Shown here: in pieces, positions 1 through 7,238 of the stretch
How the letters are laid out: each line of letters starts with the position of its first letter
How positions within the stretch are numbered: position 1 is the stretch's first letter
Virus record (IMG/VR): IMGVR_UViG_3300021475_000251
Location: 1 to 21,170 of that record
DNA from: a virus
Strand: one strand, 5' to 3'
Length of the DNA stretch: 21,170 nucleotides
The notes under the pieces: model-generated
Told to the model about the DNA's origin: nothing
Databases searched by the model: none
What the model saw: the letters and a program-made list of their open reading frames with translations, nothing else
Translations under genes and position numbers: made by a program

Positions 1-95
1 ACACGGTTTTCGGGCAAGATCAGGCCATCACCGGATGGGCTGGAACGCCGAGGTCAGGGCTCCGGTGATGGCCTGATCTTGCCCGAAAACCGTGT
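1..95. repeat. Perfect 35-bp inverted repeat (fold-back) at window edge
   Basis: Bases 1-35 are the exact reverse complement of bases 61-95, with a 25-base spacer (36-60). The inner arm is normal coding sequence of the minus-strand gene that starts at 174. The outer arm is therefore a back-to-front copy of that gene, placed exactly at the end of the window. Such fold-backs are typical of chimeric molecules from multiple displacement amplification or of assembly ends. A genuine hairpin end is the less likely alternative. Confidence 0.9.
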
Positions 96-174
96 TGTAC
101 TGGCTTGTCAGGTTTTGATAGAACTGGCTCTGCTCGTTGGTAATGTCCTTCTGCTGTTGCGTAGCTCCACACAT
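28..174 (-). CDS. N-terminal fragment of a phage virion-type protein, cut by the fold-back
   Basis: An ATG at 174, preceded by a GAGGGG ribosome-site-like stretch and lying 6 bases after the stop of the GNAT-like gene, opens a 48-codon frame beginning MCGATQQQKDITNEQ. It is rich in Gln, Thr and Ser and contains QFYQNLTSQYNTVFGQDQAI. The TGA at 28-30 lies inside the fold-back arm, so only about the first 46 residues are authentic and the real gene should continue beyond the window. Its position at the end of the structural operon and its Gln-rich start suggest an internal virion or tail-associated protein. I do not recognise a domain, and the role is inferred from context only. Confidence 0.6.
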   Translation of the reverse strand: MCGATQQQKDITNEQSQFYQNLTSQYNTVFGQDQAITGALTSAFQPIR

Positions 175-180
175 AACCCC

Positions 181-684
181 TCACACGACTTCCTGAGATA
201 GCGCCGGAATGCCATTCCGGGGCTCTAGGTGCGATGTTTGGGGGTCGGAAGGTAGCCCAATGACCCGGCTCAACTCCGACGACTCCCTGAACCCCATGCG
301 GCGTTTTGCCATCTGCGCCAGATCGGGGCCGTTGGTTTGGAACAAAATCTCCCTGAAGCTGTTGGCCCGAAGCTGGGCCTCTATCCATGCCATTCCCTTC
401 ATCAGCGCCAGCCGATTCCGGGTCTTGTCTTCCCGGTTCTCGGCCTCCGCAAATTGCAGCGACAGACGCACCGCCGTTTGGGTCTTGAAGTACAGGATGA
501 CGCGCCCCCGCTCGTCCTCCATCGCCCATGCATCCTCTCCCGGCATCAGCTTCAGAAAGAAGTCGGCATCCATCTGGTTAACGTGGAATGGGTCGCCCTC
601 TATTAGAGCAGCCAGATATTCGCGGTCGCGCTCCCCTACCGGGCGCACGCAGTAGTTGTCAAAATGAAAGATCGGCTGGCTCAT
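181..684 (-). CDS. GNAT-like acyltransferase-type protein in the structural operon
   Basis: This 167-residue protein starts at an ATG that overlaps the upstream stop (ATGA). Residues about 5-140 look like a diverged GNAT N-acetyltransferase fold: an N-terminal strand (HFDNYCVRPVGERDREYLAAL), an acidic middle, a strand (RVILYFKTQTAVRLSLQF), a long helix, and the typical end MAKRRMGFRESSEL, where GNATs often show a GF motif. The usual Q/RxxGxG/A acetyl-CoA loop is not clear, so activity is uncertain. It lies between the proline-rich protein and the truncated virion-type gene. It may modify a virion or host protein, or may have kept only the fold. Confidence 0.65.
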   Translation of the reverse strand: MSQPIFHFDNYCVRPVGERDREYLAALIEGDPFHVNQMDADFFLKLMPGEDAWAMEDERGRVILYFKTQTAVRLSLQFAEAENREDKTRNRLALMKGMAWIEAQLRANSFREILFQTNGPDLAQMAKRRMGFRESSELSRVIGLPSDPQTSHLEPRNGIPALSQEVV

Positions 685-926
685 GCGACCCCCTTCCCGG
701 CTGCGGGCAGAATCCGCATGGTGGGGATGTTCGTTCCCCCGTAAAACTGCCGCTGTAAACCGTCTCCGGTAGTAGCTTGCGGGGGCATCGCGGCGAGCAT
801 ATTGGGTGATCGCCCGGGGGTATTGGAGAGGTCTGGAATGGAGGGCGGGTTCCCCGCTCCGGGGCTCGCCGGGGCGGGCTCCCAGCCCGTCATATTCGCC
901 TTTGCTGCCTGTCTCAAACTTGCCAT
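681..926 (-). CDS. Small Pro/Ala-rich hypothetical protein
   Basis: An 81-residue protein. The start is the ATG at 926, which overlaps the TAA of the tail gene (TAATG) and has GAGGAG six bases upstream; a longer in-frame start at 1037 would lie deep inside the tail gene and is rejected. The sequence is low in complexity, with many Pro, Ala and Gly (GWEPAPASPGAGNPPSIPDL) and a short C-terminal segment rich in aromatic and Met residues (QFYGGTNIPTMRIL). It looks disordered. It is probably translationally coupled to the tail gene. No function is recognised. Confidence 0.7.
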   Translation of the reverse strand: MASLRQAAKANMTGWEPAPASPGAGNPPSIPDLSNTPGRSPNMLAAMPPQATTGDGLQRQFYGGTNIPTMRILPAAGKGVA

Positions 927-3900
927 TATTGACTCCTCTGCTCCTGCCACATTTGCCCGAATATTGTGTACGTCAGGAGTTCGTCGGGGGTGTTCGTTTC
1001 GTCCCACGTAAGGCCGAACTTTATTACCTGACACCACACTGGTTTTTGGCTCTGCAATAGGCTGTAGCGGTTGCTGATGAATGATGTACTGGGAGGAAGA
1101 TTGGGGGGGTCTTGCCGGGTACGGGGAACGTCTTCATAAGCGGCGTCTACCTCGTCTAACACGACCCCCAAAGCGGGGGCTTTTCCGGTCGCGGAACACT
1201 TCAAAGTCATCCACGCCAGCCCCGCTAATTGACCCGGATTCGCGAGCACAATGGGGTTGAAATCTACCCCCATTGGGTAGCTCGTTCCATTGTCCTGATA
1301 GGTCGTGGTGTCGCGGTACAGGATGGGCCCCCCAGCAGCCGGGGGGCCTACCAAAAGTGCCATTGTTCCGGGGAGAACTTCAGTCGATTGAAGGGCGCTC
1401 AAGCCCCCCGTAATCACCGCCGCAGGGCTCCAATTTGCACCCGTTTCGGGGGCCGAAGTGGGGGCCATTCTGTACCATAAAGTCTGTCCATCGGACAGGT
1501 ATAGCGCCGTCTCTCCCGACCCCCCGGTGTGCATGGTCAGGTACGCATTCTTGGGGTCGATTCCGTTCGCAATATTGGCTATCGGGAAGGACGCTTCGGT
1601 GATGCCGGAGCCCGGGTCTAAAGACTCCACCATGCGGTGCCCGCCGAACATATAAGCGGACGATAAAAAGGGCGCAAAGGCGTCGTAATGGAGGAGCGGA
1701 ATCTGCTCAATCCACGTCTTCATATAGAGCGGGTCATTGGGGGTTGCGGAGCCTCCAATGAGGTACGCATCCCGCAGCGTAAGCACCATCACACCCAGCG
1801 AATTTACCCAAAATTTGACGATCTTTGACTGGGCTGTGAAGGTGGTGTCGAAGCCCGCATTCCCGCTGCTCCCGCTGGCGATTGCGTCGGGGCCTGACGA
1901 CACATAAACCACGTTGTTTACGGCTGCAAAGATGCGCCCGAGATGGTACGCGAGACAGGTTGCGCCCACGGGTAGCGGCGTCCCTTCCCCGTTCACTTGG
2001 GCCTGTATCTCGGTGTTGAGATCGGCATCCGGCGTGGTGTCGATGTACGTCCACTGCACCCCCGCCCCGGGGTTGGGGAAGGACGCCAGAAACAGGAACG
2101 TAGAGCCCCCCTGTGCGGTGCGGTAGAGGATGATGGTAGTCACCCCGGATGCCCCGGTTCCATATCCCCGCACCATCACCTGATTGCCCTGAATAACGGT
2201 GATCTGCACCGACTTCGGGCTCATGTTCGAGATGTCGATAAAATCCCCGTCCGCGTTGGTGGTCGCGAAGGCGTCGCCGTACTGCACGGGGGCCGTGCCA
2301 GCCACGGCATAGGGCCCGCCATTCTGCCAGATCACCCCGCCGTCTGTGGTCAGCGCGCCGGGTTCGGTCGCGAAGATCGGCGCGGTGCTCCCACTCTTCC
2401 CCGGCTGCACCGCGTATTGCATGTAGCCGTTGAAGTCCACGATGGCTGCGGCGGATGTGATGGGCGTGTTGGGCCCGAGATCGGCCCACGTCAGGGCCTT
2501 GCCCTGATTCGTCCACACCACGGTTCCATCCGCCACCTGCAACCCCGCACCTGCAACCCAGTTGGGTGTCGTCGTTCCGCTCTGCCCCGCCGTGCTGCAC
2601 ACGAAGAACTGGGGGGAACTTCCCGGGGGCGACACGGGTATCGCCATCACGACAGCGCCAACGGCAAAGCCAGTGCTCGACTGCCACGGGTAGGGGCCTA
2701 GATTTGTCCATAGAACGGTATTGTCTTGCGTGGTGCCGCCCACGGCTGGGTTCCACGGCGAGGGCTCCGTGCCGCCCGTCACTCCGTTGCCGTTGAATAC
2801 CTCCACGTTGCCCGTGTACGGCACATTGATCGCAGACAGGCCGAAGCAGTTACCGAAGCCCGCCCAGCGATTCCCTTGGCCGTCTTGGTAGTAGCCGTCG
2901 AAGGTGTTGTTGGGCGTTAACGCGCTCCATCCCTGACTCTCATTTGTGCCCGATGGCGTCCACCCGCACATCGCCCCGGTCGAACCCGTGACGGGTCGCC
3001 CCGAGATGCCGAAGCTGGTTCCCTGCGCGATGTTGGTCGCGAATAATAGGCTCTGATATTGATTCGGGAAGACTCCGATGGCGAGCACGGTGCAGTTGTT
3101 TCCCGGCCCTACAACGAGGTTCGCGGATTGGTTATAAAAAACTGCGAATACTCCGGCTGTGCCCTGCCATGAATTCCCGTCGTTGTCGTTGTAGACGGCG
3201 GCGACGATTAGCTGGGTGGGGGTGATTATGAGATTGCAGTTCTGTACCCCCTGCATGGTGTGGCCCAAGTTCGTTGTGCCGCCCACCATCCCCGCCATCC
3301 ACTGCACATTCGCCGTTCCGAACCCGGCGGGAATCGGCACAAGGCTCTGGTCGAACCCGGTGCCGAAGACCATCGCCATGTCGTCACCCAGCGCCGTTCT
3401 GTATAGCAGGGTGGTGTAGTTGCCCACTGTGGTAACAGAAACGGGCGCGCCCGCCGTCCACGCAACGGCTATCCAGTTGGTCGAAGCGTTGAATGCGAAG
3501 CCACCTGAAAAGCTCTGGAACGCGCTGTTGGTTACGCCGTTGCCCCCGGTGGACTGGTAGACGCCGCTGGTAACTACACTCGGGCTGATACCGTCGCCGG
3601 GGCTTGTCCACATCAGCAGCCGCGTCGTGTCGAATCCTGCGGGTAGCTGCACGGTCGCCCCGTTGATGCTGCTCTGGCCGCAGCCGATGGCGAGATTCCC
3701 CCCGCCGAAGAGCGGGATGATGGAGAAGTTAGGCAGTGCAGCTACGGGGTCATCGAGGATGAGCATCCCGGGCCGCGCGGCGTTGTAAACCGGGTAGCCA
3801 GTACCGGGGGCCCATGACGGATAGGGGTTAGGGCGCGGCTGCTGCGTCACGGTCGGCGCGTCGGGCGGGGCATCGACTCCCCATTTTGTAACGTTCCCGG

Positions 3901-4375
3901 TTGCATTATCCAACTGCATGTTGTCTACGCCATTGGTGAAGTAGAGCGTGTTGCCCACGCCGAGAAAGTAGGTGCTCCCGGCCCCCGGCGACTTGGTGAA
4001 GATCGCATTCTTGGTGAAGGGCCCGGTGCCGTCGAAGACGGTCGCTGCGGTATCCACCATCACCCGCACCGCTTCATCGGTGGTGGTGAAGGTATTCCAC
4101 CCGTAGAAGCGATTGATGGGCGGGAAGATTTGCCCGTTGTAGATGGACAGCCCCGGCCTTCGTATCAGGGTGAGGCGCGTGCTGACTTCGCAGTTCACGC
4201 CCCCGGCGTAGCTGTCTTTCTTGCCCCCGTAGTAGCTCTCCATGAATTCGCTGGTTGACGCATCGCGCAGCGGGTTCGTGTTGGGCCACAAGCCCGTCGC
4301 CTGTCGGTTGACATGCAGCGGGGCGAAGTCGCTGGCGGGCAGCGCGGCTCCGGCGATTTGGAGATTCGACGGCAT
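926..4375 (-). CDS. Large tail protein, T7 gp12-like (tail nozzle / tubular B type) with inserted modules
   Basis: A 1149-residue virion protein and the largest gene in the window. Residues about 30-80 (GLWPNTNPLRDASTSEFMES, then an SxRLTLIRRPG stretch) resemble the N-terminus of podoviral tail tubular B proteins, which form a beta-propeller nozzle below the adaptor. Strand-rich segments near residues 100-150 and again after about 700 fit a propeller. Between them lies a long Gly/Thr/Asn-rich part. At about 535-700 it holds three copies of a module ending D(G)xxVxWxNxG (DNTVLWTNLG, DGTVVWTNQG, DGGVIWQNGG), perhaps a surface or carbohydrate-contact insertion. The start overlaps the previous stop (TAATG). 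The assignment rests on motif memory and gene order. Confidence 0.75.
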   Translation of the reverse strand: MPSNLQIAGAALPASDFAPLHVNRQATGLWPNTNPLRDASTSEFMESYYGGKKDSYAGGVNCEVSTRLTLIRRPGLSIYNGQIFPPINRFYGWNTFTTTDEAVRVMVDTAATVFDGTGPFTKNAIFTKSPGAGSTYFLGVGNTLYFTNGVDNMQLDNATGNVTKWGVDAPPDAPTVTQQPRPNPYPSWAPGTGYPVYNAARPGMLILDDPVAALPNFSIIPLFGGGNLAIGCGQSSINGATVQLPAGFDTTRLLMWTSPGDGISPSVVTSGVYQSTGGNGVTNSAFQSFSGGFAFNASTNWIAVAWTAGAPVSVTTVGNYTTLLYRTALGDDMAMVFGTGFDQSLVPIPAGFGTANVQWMAGMVGGTTNLGHTMQGVQNCNLIITPTQLIVAAVYNDNDGNSWQGTAGVFAVFYNQSANLVVGPGNNCTVLAIGVFPNQYQSLLFATNIAQGTSFGISGRPVTGSTGAMCGWTPSGTNESQGWSALTPNNTFDGYYQDGQGNRWAGFGNCFGLSAINVPYTGNVEVFNGNGVTGGTEPSPWNPAVGGTTQDNTVLWTNLGPYPWQSSTGFAVGAVVMAIPVSPPGSSPQFFVCSTAGQSGTTTPNWVAGAGLQVADGTVVWTNQGKALTWADLGPNTPITSAAAIVDFNGYMQYAVQPGKSGSTAPIFATEPGALTTDGGVIWQNGGPYAVAGTAPVQYGDAFATTNADGDFIDISNMSPKSVQITVIQGNQVMVRGYGTGASGVTTIILYRTAQGGSTFLFLASFPNPGAGVQWTYIDTTPDADLNTEIQAQVNGEGTPLPVGATCLAYHLGRIFAAVNNVVYVSSGPDAIASGSSGNAGFDTTFTAQSKIVKFWVNSLGVMVLTLRDAYLIGGSATPNDPLYMKTWIEQIPLLHYDAFAPFLSSAYMFGGHRMVESLDPGSGITEASFPIANIANGIDPKNAYLTMHTGGSGETALYLSDGQTLWYRMAPTSAPETGANWSPAAVITGGLSALQSTEVLPGTMALLVGPPAAGGPILYRDTTTYQDNGTSYPMGVDFNPIVLANPGQLAGLAWMTLKCSATGKAPALGVVLDEVDAAYEDVPRTRQDPPNLPPSTSFISNRYSLLQSQKPVWCQVIKFGLTWDETNTPDELLTYTIFGQMWQEQRSQ

Positions 4376-5082
4376 TAGCTCTGACTCCTCGCGCCGATGC
4401 CTTGCTGCGTGGTTGCCCGCGTGCGGTCAGTCTGACTCAGCAGTGACAGCCACTCGCCGATGAAGATGTTGCGCTGGGTTGCGGTGAGTCCGTCCTGCGC
4501 GCCCAGCAGATGCGCGGCGAATTTCTGCATGAAAATCTGCTGGCGAATATCCTTGGTAATCATCGACATCATCGCGAGGAATCCCCAGTCGGTGATATAG
4601 GCGAGGTTGTCGGGGATGGGGGCCCAGCTGGACGCGAGCGAGGTCATCAGCACCGGGGCCTTCTGATAGAACCCATCGAGCGTGTACGGCTGGTCAGGAA
4701 GGGTGTTGAGCCGGATTGAGATGCTGAGATCGTCCTGAAGCTCGACGGCGCAACTCTGCGGGCGTTGTATCGCGCTCTCGACGGAGAGGGTGGGAACGAC
4801 AGGTATCTCCTTCGCCTTGCCCTTGGCGTCGATGAGCCACGCTTGTTCCAAGAATCCGAAGGTGGTGACGGGAATGGTGTAGTCCTGATCGCCGCCGCTT
4901 ACAGGTGTGGGCCCCAGCGTCGCCCGGTTCCACGGCCATGTGAACGGCGGGCCCATGATGGTCTGCTTCAGCAGGTTCGCCGCATCGAGCGCGGGCTGGC
5001 CCGCAGAAATATCTCCCGGCTGGTTGCCGATGAAGGGCAGGGAAAACAGAAGACTCGACATGATGTTTCGCGTTGTCGGCAT
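4375..5082 (-). CDS. Phage connector/adaptor-like structural protein
   Basis: A 235-residue protein. The start at 5082 follows directly on the stop of the previous gene, with a GGAGG-type site about nine bases upstream; an in-frame ATG at 5061 is an alternative. Residues 10-55 (IGNQPGDISAGQPALDAANL, then GPPFTWPWNRA) fit a small head-tail connector protein of podoviruses: a conserved helical start followed by a Trp-rich contact. The rest is strand-rich in the middle and helical at the C-terminus (MMSMITKDIRQQIFMQKFAA). It lies between the adaptor-like protein and the tail nozzle, which supports a role at the neck or tail. No catalytic motif is seen. Confidence 0.65.
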   Translation of the reverse strand: MPTTRNIMSSLLFSLPFIGNQPGDISAGQPALDAANLLKQTIMGPPFTWPWNRATLGPTPVSGGDQDYTIPVTTFGFLEQAWLIDAKGKAKEIPVVPTLSVESAIQRPQSCAVELQDDLSISIRLNTLPDQPYTLDGFYQKAPVLMTSLASSWAPIPDNLAYITDWGFLAMMSMITKDIRQQIFMQKFAAHLLGAQDGLTATQRNIFIGEWLSLLSQTDRTRATTQQGIGARSQS

Positions 5083-6123
5083 CTACCACCACCCTCCATT
5101 CCAGCGATACGGATACGGGCCCTGATCTTGAACGTAGGTGGGCGACATGAGCGGTTTGTCGGGGAAGAATCCGTGCTGCTCGGTTTCGCGGTCGCCCTGC
5201 TTCGCGGCTTCGGCCATCGCTTCCAGCCACACCCGGCGCATCGGTTCGTAGCGCGCGAGCACGGACGGGTTCGAGGAGTAGCGGTGCGAGTATGCGATGA
5301 AGCCGTCGATAAACCACTTCACGTAGTCGTCGGGGATGGGGTCTAGGTACTCCTGTAGATCGGTGAAGCGGGGCCTCGCCTTGCGCTGCGCGAAGAGACG
5401 GCAGAGCCACACGTTCCCGCCGCTGGGCGGGCGCGGGGTAAAGCGGAAGCCCTGCGCCTTGGGGTCGCACACAATCCACTCGGTCGTGCCGTCGATCACC
5501 GTCGCGCCCACGGGCCATGCCGGGGGCTGCGGCCCCGGCCCGGGCCATACCGGGGGCGGCGGCGGTACAAGCCCGGTGACACCATACTGGGAGAGAGTGA
5601 GGATGCCGCCCCAATTCGCCTGATACGAAGTTTGCTTGTTGTTGTTCGATGTGGTCTGACTGATGGGGTTGGTATAGAGCACACCCGGCCCGGGCCAGTC
5701 GTAAAGCTCTAGGAGATCGTTGTCGTACCACGCGAACAATCCGGGGAATCCGCCGATGGAGTTGTCCACCGCGAGATCGCGCACCGCAGTCATCGCCCAT
5801 GACGGCGGCGGAACCTGCGTGTTGTTGATGTCGATGCGGACGCCGCTTTCGAGCCACCCGATCTGCGTGATGTTGGTCGATGGATAGTCTTGCTGTAAGG
5901 GGGTGAGAACGAACGGCGGGATTTTGTACTTGTTCCACTTCCACGGGAAGCGCTCGGCGATCATCTCTGACATCACATTGTTCGAGATCGCAATAGCGGG
6001 CTGCTCGGCGTAGCCGCCCGACTGCTTCAGGACGGGTGTTAGGTCGCCGATCACGGAGACTTCATCCACCACGTCCTGAATCTTCACGTTCGAGTTGCTG
6101 TTGGTCGGGTTCAACGTCGCCAC
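5083..6123 (-). CDS. Head-to-tail adaptor-like protein with proline-rich insertion
   Basis: A 346-residue protein. The N-terminus (VKIQDVVDEVSVIGDLTP, then MSEMIAERFPWKWNK) and the late segment (LQEYLDPIPDDYVKWFIDGF) look like podoviral adaptor or neck proteins related in role to T7 gp11. Between them, at about residues 187-205, is a proline-rich linker (PPPPPVWPGPGPQPPAWP). It is followed by GATVIDGTTEWIVCD, which resembles the DGTVVW modules of the neighbouring tail protein. The C-terminus ends in a Trp/Gly-rich stretch (YRWNGGWW). It is next to the second connector-like gene and is probably translated together with it. A virion function is likely; the exact position in the neck is inferred. 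Confidence 0.65.
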   Translation of the reverse strand: MATLNPTNSNSNVKIQDVVDEVSVIGDLTPVLKQSGGYAEQPAIAISNNVMSEMIAERFPWKWNKYKIPPFVLTPLQQDYPSTNITQIGWLESGVRIDINNTQVPPPSWAMTAVRDLAVDNSIGGFPGLFAWYDNDLLELYDWPGPGVLYTNPISQTTSNNNKQTSYQANWGGILTLSQYGVTGLVPPPPPVWPGPGPQPPAWPVGATVIDGTTEWIVCDPKAQGFRFTPRPPSGGNVWLCRLFAQRKARPRFTDLQEYLDPIPDDYVKWFIDGFIAYSHRYSSNPSVLARYEPMRRVWLEAMAEAAKQGDRETEQHGFFPDKPLMSPTYVQDQGPYPYRWNGGWW

Positions 6124-6130
6124 GGCTCAC

Positions 6131-6682
6131 CTACTTTTTTGCTTCTGTCTTCGGTGGGTCAGTCTTCGTTTTGTCGAGGATGGGCCGCTCGACGCTGGCG
6201 TGCGGATGCAGCACGGGCTTCTTCGCTTCATCCTCTTGGGCCTTCAGCCTCGCCGCGTTCTCTTCGGCAACCTCGGCGTCCATCGTTTGCTGCTGCTCGG
6301 GGGTTGGCGAGATGAGGGGAGGGAAGGCCCCCGGCACGCTCTCGTTGTAGTTACGCGAGCGCGTAGCTACAGCCTCTTCGCCGGAGCCCGCACCGCGCGG
6401 CGCGGGGTCTGCCTCTGCGGAGGTCGTCTGCTTGGACATCGCCCTCGCATCCTCGTTGTACTCGCGCTCGCGGAGCACAACGGCGCGCTCACCCGCCCCC
6501 GGCGCTGGGCTGCGGCTCGCTTCGGCAGTCGCGCCCTCTTCCTTCATGTTTTTGTTGTAAGCTGCGGTTCCTGCGGTTCCGGCAGCTTCCTGCATTTTGT
6601 CGGTCATGTCGGGCTTCACTTTCTGCTCCCGGGCGCGCGCATGGCGTCGCGTCTGCGGGGCGGGTTTAGTTGGGCGCTTCAT
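6131..6682 (-). CDS. Disordered, charged, repeat-containing hypothetical protein
   Basis: A 183-residue protein rich in Ala, Glu, Lys, Arg and Pro and without clear hydrophobic core segments. It contains a duplicated unit: residues 64-81 (GERAVVLREREYNEDARA) and 101-118 (GEEAVATRSRNYNESVPG), with a weaker partner near 38-48 (GTAAYNKNMKE). Both ends are very basic (MKRPTKPAPQTRRHARAREQ; KTKTDPPKTEAKK). It sits between the Cys/His protein behind the capsid gene and the adaptor. It could be a capsid-internal or DNA-contacting accessory protein, but no family is recognised. The DNA of the second unit contains the near-palindrome at 6346-6371. Confidence 0.65.
   Translation of the reverse strand: MKRPTKPAPQTRRHARAREQKVKPDMTDKMQEAAGTAGTAAYNKNMKEEGATAEASRSPAPGAGERAVVLREREYNEDARAMSKQTTSAEADPAPRGAGSGEEAVATRSRNYNESVPGAFPPLISPTPEQQQTMDAEVAEENAARLKAQEDEAKKPVLHPHASVERPILDKTKTDPPKTEAKK
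6346..6371. repeat. REP-like near-palindrome built from two CGTARCTRCA words
   Basis: TGTAGTTACGCG (6346-6357) and CGCGTAGCTACA (6360-6371) pair as 12-bp arms with one mismatch around a two-base centre (AG). Both arms are copies of the dispersed 10-base word. It lies inside the coding sequence of the 183-residue protein. Confidence 0.8.
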
Positions 6683-6686
6683 CGGT

Positions 6687-7163
6687 TTAGGCGGCTTCGT
6701 TCTGCTCGATCACGAACAGCTGCGTGCCACTCATCTCGTTATCGGTCGGAAAGTTCAGCGCGACCATGTACTCGTCATAGAGCCGCTTGTACTCGGCCTT
6801 TTGCTCGGGGGTCGCACCGCGACGGTTCCACTCTGGCGGCGGCGGCTCCCAAACTTTTGAACAGCGCTGGCAGATGACGATGATGGGGCCGTGACAAAGC
6901 TGGTGCTTCTGCACGGCGTAGTTGTGGTCGTTGCCCCGTGAGAGCATCGCCACGCCCTTGCCGCCCTTCTTGTGCCAGCAGTTGTCTTGGATGGCCTTCT
7001 GTCGAGCGTTGGCGAGCCGCAGATCGCGGTCGCGGCCCTCGACGCGGCGCTTGATGCCTTCGCGCCGCTGGCGCATTTGGTGTACCCGTTCCTTCGTCTC
7101 TTCCAGTTGCAGCGCTTCAAGCTCCGCTGCGGGGCTCATACCGTTTCCGTTCTGTCCTGCCAT
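6687..7163 (-). CDS. Putative zinc-binding protein with N-terminal coiled coil
   Basis: A 158-residue protein. Residues about 10-60 form a strongly charged helical region (AAELEALQLEETKERVHQMR and on), a likely coiled coil. A Cys/His cluster follows: CWHKKGGKG, then LCHGPIIVICQRCSKVWEPP. Together these give CxH...CH...CxxC, the pattern of a zinc ribbon. The C-terminal third (EQKAEYKRLYDEYMVALNFP) is helical. It lies just after the capsid gene and its hairpin, so it is probably made with the late proteins. The start has a GGAGG site (AAGGAGGTTGCT before ATG). Role unknown; nucleic-acid or head contacts are possible. Confidence 0.75.
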   Translation of the reverse strand: MAGQNGNGMSPAAELEALQLEETKERVHQMRQRREGIKRRVEGRDRDLRLANARQKAIQDNCWHKKGGKGVAMLSRGNDHNYAVQKHQLCHGPIIVICQRCSKVWEPPPPEWNRRGATPEQKAEYKRLYDEYMVALNFPTDNEMSGTQLFVIEQNEAA

Positions 7164-7197
7164 AGCAACCTCCTTCGGGTTGGGCGGAAAATAGCGG

Positions 7198-7221
7198 CAG
7201 GGGAGTGCAGTTACTCCCCTG
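7198..7221 (-). terminator. Hairpin behind the major capsid gene
   Basis: CAGGGGAGT (7198-7206) pairs perfectly with ACTCCCCTG (7213-7221) around a six-base loop. It lies in the 75-base gap between the capsid stop and the next gene. On the minus strand it is followed by CCGCTATTTTCC, only a weak T-run. It is probably a leaky terminator or an mRNA-end stabiliser that raises capsid yield relative to downstream genes. The loop carries a copy of the dispersed word (TGCAGTTACT). Confidence 0.6.
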
Positions 7222-7238
7222 TGTCGCGTTGGTTGTCT

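Noticed and set aside
1-95. Covalently closed hairpin telomere (N15-like)
   Set aside because: The outer arm is an inverted copy of coding sequence and breaks a gene; no protelomerase gene is visible. An artefact is simpler.
1734-2756. 340-codon minus-strand open frame
   Set aside because: It is an alternative frame of the tail gene, with the Arg/His/Gly-rich composition usual for GC-rich shadows.
4694-5944. Long 416-codon open frame on the minus strand
   Set aside because: It lies in another frame over the two connector-like genes, has an Arg/His/Ala-rich shadow composition and no ribosome site; the two covered genes have structure-like sequences and exact junctions.
6095-6877. 260-codon plus-strand open frame
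   Set aside because: It runs antisense to two well-supported minus-strand genes and is Arg/Leu/Ser-rich without any domain-like segment.
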